A stretch of 7,873 nucleotides of DNA from Verrucomicrobiaceae bacterium (GTDB lineage Bacteria; Verrucomicrobiota; Verrucomicrobiae; Verrucomicrobiales; Akkermansiaceae). Shown here piece by piece: positions 1 to 6,264 of the stretch. Where the stretch lies: positions 1 to 7,873 of the forward strand of contig CANBTO010000221.1 of assembly GCA_947372405.1 (NCBI GenBank), given 5' to 3'. The notes beneath the pieces were generated by a model, which did not search any database, was not told the DNA's origin, and worked only from the letters and a program-made list of their open reading frames with translations. A program made the position numbers and the translations under genes. Numbering within the stretch: position 1 is the first letter of the stretch; every line of letters begins with the position of its first letter.

Positions 1-2137
1 CGGAAAGTGTCAGCGTGCCCCCGTTGACTGTCACCGCGACCTTCTTGGTGCCCGTGCCGATCACATCCTGAATGACGCCAGCAAAGTTGGAGGTGCCGGT
101 GGTGGTCAGCGTCGAATTCGTGGCGGTGGAACTGTTCCCAATGGTCGCGGCGTTCGCACCACTTTTGACGATGCCGACAAGGCTCTGGTTGAAGCCATTG
201 AGGTCAAGGCTGCCGGCCGCGGACGCGGCAAGCGTGACGGTGGCGGTGGTGGCGATGCCGTCGTTGGCGCCAATCATGACAGTGCCCTGATTATTGGTGA
301 GGGCCGAGTAGCCGGTACCCCCACCGGAGAACATGACCGTTCCAATTCGTGAGGAGACCGGCACCGAGGAGGAGATGGTTCCCGCCACATGCAGAATCGT
401 ACCAGTCGTAGGCGCGGCAAAGAGTCCGCCCGCTGCGGCATTGTTGTTGATCGTGATGGGGCCACTGATGGTGGCCGTTCCCGCGGTGGTTCCCGCCTCC
501 ACCAAACCACGGCCTGAAACACTGGAGTTGGTGCCAATCGTGATGGCGTTGGCGACATTCAGACCGGTGTCAACCACGAGGCGCGCACCGCCATTGAAGG
601 TGATGGTGTTGGTACCGAGGGCGGTGGAGCTGGTCGTCACGTTGACGATGCCTCCATTGATGCTGGTGCCGCCGGTATAGCCACTACTACCCGAGAGAGT
701 GAGAGTGCCCGCCCCGCTCTTGGTCAGAGTGGTACCGTTGGCGATTGTGTTGCTCACACTGATATTGCCCGCGCCGTCGAAAGTCAGGGCCAGTGAACCC
801 GCGTCCAGTGTGCCGCCGAGGGTCAGCGTGCTGGCGCTGCTGGTGACGGTGCCCGCGGCGGTGGCGATGGTGATGTTGGAATAGATCGCGCTGGTCGCGC
901 TGCTGGTCATGGCCGTGGCTCCGCCAGTGAGCGTTAGCGTGCCGCCGGTGATGGTGCCGCCGGTGATGGTGCCGGAGGTGAAGGCATTGCTCCCGGTGAG
1001 TGTGAGCAGGCCCGCGCCGCTCTTGGTCAGTGTGGTGCCGTTGGCGATGGCGTTGCTCACACTGGTATCGCCCGCGCCGTCAACAGTCAGGGCCAGCGAT
1101 CCCGCGTCCAGCGTGCCGCCTAGAGTCAGTGTGCCGGCGCTGCTGGAGATGGTGCCCGCGGCGGTGCTGATGTTGACGTTGGAATTGACCGCGCTGGTCG
1201 CGCTGCTGGTCAGGGCAGTGGCTCCGGCGCTGAGGGTCACCGTGCCGCCGGTGATCGTGCCGCCATTGATCGTGCCAGAGGTGAAGGCATTGCTCCCGGT
1301 GAGTGTGAGGGTGCCCGCGCCGCTCTTGGTCAGTGTGGTGCCGTTGGCGATGGTGTTGCTCACACTGGTATTGCCCGCACCGTCAAAAGTCAGGGCCAGC
1401 GAGCCCGCGTCCAGCGTGCCGCCCAGGGTCAGCGTGCCGGCGCTGCTGGTGATGGTGCCCGCGGCGGTGGCGATGGTGACGTTGGAATTGACCGCGCTGC
1501 TTGCGCTGCTGGTCAGAGCCGTGGCTCCGGCGCTGAGCGTCAGTGTGCCGCCGGTGATGATGCCGCCATTGACTGTGGCGGAAGTGAAGCCATTGGTGCC
1601 AGCGAGTGTCAGCGCACCAGCGCCGGACTTGGTCAGGGCGGCCCCATTGGCGATGGCGTTGCTCAAGGTCGTATCGCCCGCGCCGTCGGAGGTCAGGGCG
1701 AACGAAGCCGCGTCCAGCGTGCCGGTGAAGGTCAACAGGCCGGCCAAGTTGGACCAAGTTTGCGCGGCACCGAGGGTGATCGTGCCGCCCACGCTGGAGG
1801 TGCCGTTGGCCACGAGACCTCCGCCATTGAGGGTCACGGCACCCAAGGTGAGGTTCCATCCGGGATTGTTGAGAGTCAGTGACCCAAGGCTGGTCAGGGG
1901 AATATCATTGCTGTTGGCCTGATTGTCCGTGCCAGCGAAGATCAGGTCGTCGCCATTCAATGGGGCGGCATCCGCCGTCCAGTTCGTGGCAGTGGACCAC
2001 AAACCATCCGTGCTCACCGCGGTGCCAGCGTTCCAAGTGACGGCCGCCGCGAATGCGGACTGGACGGTGAGCATGGCGGCGATGGCTTTGGCGAGTTGGA
2101 AGGACAGGAGGGCGACGGAGGGGCGGCGGAGTTTCAT
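1..2137 (-). CDS. Autotransporter-associated beta-strand repeat protein, N-terminal 712 residues (partial)
   Basis: The minus frame is open from ATG at 2137 to the window edge, so the C-terminus is missing. The first 30 residues look like a Sec signal peptide: MKLRRP, a hydrophobic stretch, and a probable cleavage after AFA (residue 30). The mature start (WNAG...LWSTATNW...NGDDLIFAG) is the opening usual for verrucomicrobial beta-strand repeat proteins. The rest is very rich in Gly, Thr, Ser, Ala and Asn. It carries the motif LTKSGAGTLTLTGSNAFTSG many times and a classic copy near the array end (LTLSGSSGYTGGTSINGG), matching the autotransporter-associated repeat family. Residues 171-473 are three 101-residue repeats. 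The expected fold is an extracellular beta-solenoid. Known relatives end in an autotransporter barrel or a PEP-CTERM tag; which applies here cannot be seen. A surface or exported structural/adhesive role is inference. No strong ribosome-binding site precedes the ATG. Confidence 0.88.
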   Translation of the reverse strand, partial: MKLRRPSVALLSFQLAKAIAAMLTVQSAFAAAVTWNAGTAVSTDGLWSTATNWTADAAPLNGDDLIFAGTDNQANSNDIPLTSLGSLTLNNPGWNLTLGAVTLNGGGLVANGTSSVGGTITLGAAQTWSNLAGLLTFTGTLDAASFALTSDGAGDTTLSNAIANGAALTKSGAGALTLAGTNGFTSATVNGGIITGGTLTLSAGATALTSSASSAVNSNVTIATAAGTITSSAGTLTLGGTLDAGSLALTFDGAGNTSVSNTIANGTTLTKSGAGTLTLTGSNAFTSGTINGGTITGGTVTLSAGATALTSSATSAVNSNVNISTAAGTISSSAGTLTLGGTLDAGSLALTVDGAGDTSVSNAIANGTTLTKSGAGLLTLTGSNAFTSGTITGGTITGGTLTLTGGATAMTSSATSAIYSNITIATAAGTVTSSASTLTLGGTLDAGSLALTFDGAGNISVSNTIANGTTLTKSGAGTLTLSGSSGYTGGTSINGGIVNVTTSSTALGTNTITFNGGARLVVDTGLNVANAITIGTNSSVSGRGLVEAGTTAGTATISGPITINNNAAAGGLFAAPTTGTILHVAGTISSSVPVSSRIGTVMFSGGGTGYSALTNNQGTVMIGANDGIATTATVTLAASAAGSLDLNGFNQSLVGIVKSGANAATIGNSSTATNSTLTTTGTSNFAGVIQDVIGTGTKKVAVTVNGGTLTLS
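719..1627 (-). repeat. Three tandem 303-bp repeats inside the beta-strand gene
   Basis: The anchor cttggtcag (antisense of the Leu-Thr-Lys codons) occurs at 719, 1022, 1325 and 1628, exactly 303 bases apart each time, giving three full 101-residue units (protein residues 171-473). By hand alignment neighbouring units differ at about 15-18 of 101 residues, with no indels. Degenerate partial copies flank the array: the residues just before it (TLDAASFALTSDGAGDTTLSNAIANG) match the end of a unit, and the residues just after match the start of one. The exact register suggests duplication by unequal recombination followed by divergence. Confidence 0.9.
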
Positions 2138-2512
2138 GGTGGTTTTGGCGAGGTTTTTTCTTGGGGTTTCTTGAATGGAAAAGCCTAGTGCGATCAGTGA
2201 GTTTGATTTCTTTGGCTTGCTTTACCGACATGAAGTCAAAAACCAATTCATCAAGGAACCCAAGCACAGCGCATTTAAAAAGCCAGAATATTTCCCTGAA
2301 CACCCGCCATAAGAACGGTTGGCAGTTGAACGGATCTGAAGCACTTGTTCCAACCGCCGCGACTCGGAATCCCTCCCAATGACGGATGCCAGACAGCAAC
2401 AAGGTCGGAAGCTCTCGAAAGTTGAGGTGCAATCGGCAAGAAGCGTAGCTTTTTTCGTGGATGAATGCTGGTTCCTGCTCGCGGTCTGAACGGGAGAGAT
2501 TGTCTCATTTTG
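2138..2512. other. 375-bp intergenic region
   Basis: This is non-coding by inspection. Short open frames cross it on both strands, but none shows a recognisable domain, a signal peptide or convincing codon usage. It lies between the stop of the FecR/LamG gene and the start of the beta-strand gene, both on the minus strand. The part nearest 2137 is more AT-rich than the surrounding genes, as expected for a promoter. I see no clear intrinsic terminator for the upstream operon in the minus direction. Confidence 0.6.
2211..2236 (-). promoter_or_regulatory. Candidate promoter of the beta-strand gene
   Basis: Read on the minus strand, TTGACTT (ending at 2233) is followed after 16 bases by GCCAAA (2216-2211). 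This resembles ECF-type spacing, and the same ACTT-N16-GYCAAA pattern precedes the hydrolase gene at 4919. It would give a leader of roughly 65 bases. TTGACT alone could equally be a housekeeping -35 box, although no good -10 follows at 17 bases. The match was found by eye after seeing the other copy, so it is weak. Confidence 0.2.
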
Positions 2513-4213
2513 TCATTTCAAGTTTCCTGAGAGCCTTGTGATTTCCTCTGCGGACAGCGCGCGCGGGAATACGGCCAGTTCATCGATATGGCCCACGAGT
2601 CCAAGGGCTTCAGCGCGTGAACGGGCGGCGTTGCCGTCCAGCCTGCCCACAAAAATGTGTCGTGAATCCAACGGCATCGAGCCTGTGGTTTCGCTTCCCA
2701 CCGGCAAGCCGTCGAGGTAGAGGAAGAGTTCGGTCCCCCCGCGGATGGCGGCGATGTGATGCCAATGCAGCGGACGCAGAGTTGTGTTTCCAAACACTTC
2801 GAAACCACCATTCCATCCGGGCGGATCTCGCAGGACCGCGTGAAGGCCGGTGCCGTTCACGCCGGTGTGGCGGTAGGCCGAATAAGACTGAAGGATGAAG
2901 GAATCCCCCTTGACCTGCGGATCGTATCGGCCAGCGGAAATCAAGGCGGAATTCTGCAGCCAATCGAACTGGACGAAGAGGACGATGGAGAAATCCCCCT
3001 TCAGCATGGCTCCTTTCTTGTTAGGTATCTGGAAAAACCCGACCTGCGACATGCTTGTCAGTTCCCCTGAGTGGTTTTCTCCGCCTTCTCCGGCGATGGT
3101 TGCGGAGCCGTAGGCCTGCAGATGCGCTCCATCAGCGATCTCGTCAGCGACCTCGTTATGGATGATTTCCTCGAAGCGCCAGTAACCCGACGGTTTCATA
3201 CTTTTGACATCGTCGGCATACGATGACGGCAGCGTCAGGGACGGGCGCCGTGGTTGCTTGATCTGTGGATAGTCGCCATCGGATTCCGTGATGGAGCTGA
3301 TGTCATCGAGGGTCGGGTTCAAGCGGACCGAATGGTTGGCGGTGAGACGCCTGGTGTGCTTCACCTCGCCGAGGGAATCCAACAGGGAAACGTCCGCCTT
3401 GCCTTCAAAGACGCGGCAACTGCCCGTGCCATCGGCGTTCACCTTGGCGGCGAATTCAGTGCCCAGATCCACCACGTCGAAGGTTGGCGACTCCAAACGG
3501 AATCCCTTGCTTCCGTCCTGAATGCGGACGCGGGCCGTACCCTCGTTCAAACGGATGCGTTTGTGATCGATCAACTCGGCACGGAACGGTGCGTCGAACG
3601 TCACCACCGCGCCGCCGAGGGTTTGCACGGTGAGCCAACCGGAGGACATGGCGAGTGGCCCGGGCTTCAGGCAGGTGCCGACAGGTGCATCATATCCAGG
3701 TGAGGCCCCGGCAAGGACCGCCACTGTGGAAACATCCGATCTGGATGGGGCCGAGGATGCCTGCCGGGGCGGGGCGGGACTCCACGATTTAAAGACGAAC
3801 GACGCCACCAGCAGCAGGACCACTGCGGCCGCCAAAGCCCTAACAGACGAAAGCCGGTGCCAGGCGGGGCGGGGGGGCGATGATCTGTGGATCGATGCCG
3901 GACGGACGGCAGGCGGCAGCTTGATGGAAGGTTGCATCGCGATCCTCCGCATCGTGAGTGTTTCGAATGACGCCGGCCCGTTTCCTCCATTGTCCGGAGA
4001 TTCGCACTCTAACAAATCGAACAGTGCCAGCCAGCGCTGGGTCTGGTCCGAGGTGGCGCGCAAGGCTCCGAGCATCGCCACCTGTCCGGCGAAAAGGCGG
4101 CGCAGTTCCACGTCGGTTTCAAGTTGGCGCAGCAGTTCGTTCTCCTCAGTCTCGGACAGGCCGCCATCCTGGCATGCTTCGAGAAGTTTAGCGAGTGTGG
4201 CTTCGCGGTTCAT
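2513..4213 (-). CDS. FecR-domain membrane protein with C-terminal LamG-like domain (putative anti-sigma/sensor)
   Basis: The protein has 566 residues. Residues 1-70 (KLLEACQDGGLSETEENELLRQLE...) resemble the cytoplasmic anti-sigma segment of planctomycete/verrucomicrobial FecR proteins. A basic Pro-rich linker leads to one membrane helix at about 125-141 (ALAAAVVLLLVASFVF), so the remainder should face the periplasm or outside. The FecR domain spans about 180-300, with the core TFDVVDLGTEFAAKV and FEGKADVSLL. A concanavalin-like LamG jelly-roll spans about 340-562, beginning SGYWRFEE and including HWHHIAAIRGGTELFLYLDG and GHIDELAVFPRALSAEEI. The start at 4213 is preferred because its ATG overlaps the sigma-factor stop (ATGA) and follows AAGGGGG. 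The frame stays open to an ATG at 4381, but that 56-residue extension is Arg-rich and overlaps region 4 of the sigma gene. The role inferred is control of the partner sigma factor, perhaps on ligand binding by LamG. Confidence 0.88.
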   Translation of the reverse strand: MNREATLAKLLEACQDGGLSETEENELLRQLETDVELRRLFAGQVAMLGALRATSDQTQRWLALFDLLECESPDNGGNGPASFETLTMRRIAMQPSIKLPPAVRPASIHRSSPPRPAWHRLSSVRALAAAVVLLLVASFVFKSWSPAPPRQASSAPSRSDVSTVAVLAGASPGYDAPVGTCLKPGPLAMSSGWLTVQTLGGAVVTFDAPFRAELIDHKRIRLNEGTARVRIQDGSKGFRLESPTFDVVDLGTEFAAKVNADGTGSCRVFEGKADVSLLDSLGEVKHTRRLTANHSVRLNPTLDDISSITESDGDYPQIKQPRRPSLTLPSSYADDVKSMKPSGYWRFEEIIHNEVADEIADGAHLQAYGSATIAGEGGENHSGELTSMSQVGFFQIPNKKGAMLKGDFSIVLFVQFDWLQNSALISAGRYDPQVKGDSFILQSYSAYRHTGVNGTGLHAVLRDPPGWNGGFEVFGNTTLRPLHWHHIAAIRGGTELFLYLDGLPVGSETTGSMPLDSRHIFVGRLDGNAARSRAEALGLVGHIDELAVFPRALSAEEITRLSGNLK

Positions 4214-4764
4214 GACGCCCCCTTCATCATGCAGTCCTTCAACTGGCTGTTTGCTCGCAATTGCAGCATGTAGATGGCACCGCGAGAGGTGTTGAGCAAT
4301 GCGGCGGACATCGATCCGTCTTCGCCGCGAAGGCGGGCGCGGATTACCTGCCTCATGCGCTCTGGAAGCTTCTCCACGCAATCCATCAGCCGCTTGAGCG
4401 GTTCATGGCCCGTTTCCTCCTCGGTGGTCAGCAACTCGGTTTCGATCCGGACCAGGCATTCCTCGCGGAACTTTTCGTTGCTCTGGTTGCGGCGTTCGGT
4501 CGAGCGGAAATGACCCAGAACCCGGTGCCGGGCGATGCCGATCAGCCAGGCTTCGAAAGACTGGCTGATCTCGAACTTCGCCAAGCCTCGGAATGCGGCG
4601 ATGAAACTTTCCTGTGCCAGATCCTCAGCGTCCGCGGTGTTTCTCACCCGGGCGTGGATGAAAGAGCGCACCGGCAGCGCGAATTCCCGCACGAGGAGTG
4701 AAAATCCGCTGGCGTCACCCGCAAGCACCTCGCGGATCACATCGCTGATTTCGTCGTCAGTCAT
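4210..4764 (-). CDS. ECF-type RNA polymerase sigma factor
   Basis: The protein is 184 residues, normal for an ECF sigma factor with only regions 2 and 4. Region 2 is clear: SGFSLLVREF at the start, then NTADAEDLAQESFIAAFRGL (core-binding helix) and SFEAWLIGIARHRVLGHFR (-10 recognition). Region 4 is seen as LMDCVEKLPERMRQVIRARL followed by a helix-turn-helix ending SRGAIYMLQLRANSQLKDCM. The order and the wording of region 4 resemble the planctomycete/verrucomicrobial ECF subfamily usually paired with FecR proteins. Its TGA overlaps the ATG of the FecR/LamG gene by four bases, so the two are probably translationally coupled. The ATG at 4764 lacks an obvious ribosome-binding site. No promoter resembling the candidates at its possible targets was found upstream, so autoregulation is not supported. 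Confidence 0.93.
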   Translation of the reverse strand: MTDDEISDVIREVLAGDASGFSLLVREFALPVRSFIHARVRNTADAEDLAQESFIAAFRGLAKFEISQSFEAWLIGIARHRVLGHFRSTERRNQSNEKFREECLVRIETELLTTEEETGHEPLKRLMDCVEKLPERMRQVIRARLRGEDGSMSAALLNTSRGAIYMLQLRANSQLKDCMMKGAS

Positions 4765-4918
4765 CGTTGGGAATAGGCCGTTGCCGGATGGATCTTACGG
4801 ATTCCATGAAAAAACAAACGAATTTGCCGTGAGACTGCCGATGCTCCGCACTATTCCACGGTAGGGATTTCTGTTCCCAGATCCGGCAACTTCGGCTGTC
4901 CTTCCGGCGTCAAACTCC
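4765..4918. promoter_or_regulatory. Divergent intergenic region with 10-bp inverted repeat
   Basis: The region lies between the sigma-factor start (minus) and the hydrolase start (plus). GTTGCCGGAT at 4780-4789 is the exact reverse complement of ATCCGGCAAC at 4881-4890. Each divergent gene therefore has ATCCGGCAAC shortly upstream of its ATG, 15 bases for the sigma gene and 28 for the hydrolase. A second shorter pair, GGAATAG (4770-4776) and CTATTCC (4851-4857), is also inverted. The arms are about 90 bases apart, too far for a simple terminator hairpin, and are better read as paired operator or promoter elements. The function is unproven. Confidence 0.45.
4885..4914 (+). promoter_or_regulatory. 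Candidate ECF-type promoter for the hydrolase gene
   Basis: GGCAACTT (4885-4892) and GTCAAA (4909-4914) are separated by 16 bases. The known ECF pattern is an AAC-containing -35 (GGAACTT for the E. coli envelope-stress sigma) and a -10 such as TCAAA or CGTC at similar spacing; here GCGTCAAA fits both. Transcription would start at about 4920-4922, essentially at the ATG codons (4919 or 4925), implying a leaderless or near-leaderless message. No ribosome-binding site precedes the ATG, which is consistent with this. Confidence 0.3.
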
Positions 4919-6214
4919 ATGCCTATGCTCCACCCACCAGCAAAATTCCCATGCCTTGCAGGTTTCCTCGCGCTCGCCGCTTGTTCTCTTTCTGCCTGCA
5001 GGAAACCATCTCCATCTAACATCCCTCCGCCGCCCGCAGTCGGGCAGGTGCGTGTGGATGTCGTTTCCGGCATGACGCGCGGCGGGAAACCCTATTTCGT
5101 CAAAGGAGCCGGTGGCGGTGGCAACATGGAGCAACTCGCCGCCCGGGGTGCCAACTCGATCCGCACTTGGACTACGGGCGGTCTTGCAGACACCCTCGAC
5201 CATGCCGACAAGCTAGGCCTTACGGTGAGCGCCGGAATCTGGCTCGAACGGGAGTGCTCTTGGTTTTCCTACAAGAATCCGTCCCACTGCGCCAAACAGC
5301 TCGAGCGTGTGCGCAAAGAGGTTGCGCTTTATAAGAACCATCCGGCGCTCCTCGCCTGGGGACTGGGCAACGAGTCCGAAGACGATGGGACGGACAGCGC
5401 ATACTGGCAGCAGATCGACCGCCTTGCGTTGATGGTCCGGGAAGTCGATCCCGAGCATCCCACGTTCACCGCGGTTGCGGGATTGAGTCCTGCCAAGGCC
5501 TCCGGATTGAACGATCACGCTCCGCACCTCGACTACGTGGGAATCAATACCTACGGCGGCGCTCCCGGATTGCGGAAGCACCTGCAAAACATCGGCTGGA
5601 AACGCCCCTGGATGCTCACCGAGTGGGGACCGAAAGGTTATTGGGAAAGTCCCAAGTCTTCGTTCGGCGCGCCCTTGGAACAGACCAGCAGTGAGAAGGC
5701 TGAAATGTTCCGCCAGGTCTATCAGAACGTCATTTCCAACGAAGGCGGCTGCCTCGGAAGTTATGCTTTTGTATGGGGATGGAAATTCGAGGCCACCGGC
5801 ACGTGGTTCGGGCTGCTCACCCATGAAGGAGACAGCACCGCGGCGGCCGACACGCTTCAGGAAATGTGGAGCAAGGCCAAGCCTGCCAACCAAGCTCCCG
5901 CCATCAGGGAGCTGCGCGGTGTCCCGCGGAGTGCGGTTGCTGCGCGGAGTGCTTTTGGCGCCAGCGTCCAGGCATCGGATCCGGAGGGTGATCCTCTCGC
6001 CTGGCACTGGGCCGTCATTCCCGAATCGAAAGGTTCCGCGGACAACGGCTGTGCTTCGATGCCTGCGGCCGTGGCGGGCACGATCGCGGACGACTCCGCC
6101 AGCCAGGTTGCCGTGACGGCTCCTGGCAAAGCAGGTGTTTATCGTCTCTATGTCTGGGTTAATGACGGCAAGGGACACGCCGCCACCGCCAACGCGCCGT
6201 TCGAGGTGCGTTGA
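4919..6214 (+). CDS. Glycoside hydrolase-like lipoprotein (clan GH-A TIM barrel) with C-terminal Ig-like domain
   Basis: The protein has 431 residues. The N-terminus is a lipoprotein signal with two possible lipoboxes, LAAC (Cys22) and LSAC (Cys27), then a Pro-rich linker. Residues 45-320 read as a (beta/alpha)8 glycosidase: GKPYFVKGAGGGGNMEQLAARGANSIRTW opens the barrel, WGLGNES gives the likely acid/base Glu152, GINTYGG follows, and LTEWGP gives the likely nucleophile Glu235. LGSYAFVWGWKFE supplies the usual C-terminal Trp residues. This matches the GH2-barrel/GH5-like group of clan A, but the exact CAZy family and substrate are not readable. Residues 327-431 (QASDPEGDPLAWHW...YRLYVWVNDGKGH) look like an Ig/cadherin-like module. 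It is probably anchored in the periplasm or outer membrane. It is divergent to the sigma/anti-sigma operon and may belong to its regulon (inference). A second in-frame ATG lies at 4925. Confidence 0.85.
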   Translation: MPMLHPPAKFPCLAGFLALAACSLSACRKPSPSNIPPPPAVGQVRVDVVSGMTRGGKPYFVKGAGGGGNMEQLAARGANSIRTWTTGGLADTLDHADKLGLTVSAGIWLERECSWFSYKNPSHCAKQLERVRKEVALYKNHPALLAWGLGNESEDDGTDSAYWQQIDRLALMVREVDPEHPTFTAVAGLSPAKASGLNDHAPHLDYVGINTYGGAPGLRKHLQNIGWKRPWMLTEWGPKGYWESPKSSFGAPLEQTSSEKAEMFRQVYQNVISNEGGCLGSYAFVWGWKFEATGTWFGLLTHEGDSTAAADTLQEMWSKAKPANQAPAIRELRGVPRSAVAARSAFGASVQASDPEGDPLAWHWAVIPESKGSADNGCASMPAAVAGTIADDSASQVAVTAPGKAGVYRLYVWVNDGKGHAATANAPFEVR

Positions 6215-6264
6215 CGTCAGTGGCGAACGGGACCATTCTCAGCCGTCCCCACACCAGGTTCCAC

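Noticed and set aside
909..1922. 337-residue plus-strand open frame opposite the beta-strand gene
   Set aside because: Its Val/Pro/Ala-rich repetitive sequence is the antisense of the 303-bp repeats; the minus strand has a signal peptide and a known repeat family.
1905..2432. Minus-strand open frame of 175 residues spanning the gap and the start of the repeat gene
   Set aside because: It overlaps the signal peptide of the real gene in another frame and reads as His/Arg-rich frame-shifted sequence.
2438..2453. Hairpin-like AAGAAGC-GTA-GCTTTTTT resembling a plus-strand terminator
   Set aside because: No plus-strand gene ends here, the stem is short with a G-T pair, and in the minus direction the T run falls inside the stem rather than after it.
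3254..3703. Plus-strand open frame of 149 residues inside the FecR/LamG gene
   Set aside because: It lies entirely opposite the FecR domain, whose conserved core is unambiguous on the minus strand.
4214..4381. N-terminal extension of the FecR/LamG protein to an ATG at 4381
   Set aside because: It would overlap the sigma-factor region 4 by 170 bases and adds an Arg-rich, non-family-like stretch; the coupled ATG at 4213 has a purine-rich ribosome-binding site.
5213..6178. 321-residue minus-strand open frame
   Set aside because: It is the antisense of the glycoside hydrolase lipoprotein, which has catalytic motifs and a lipobox; the antisense product shows no recognisable domain.
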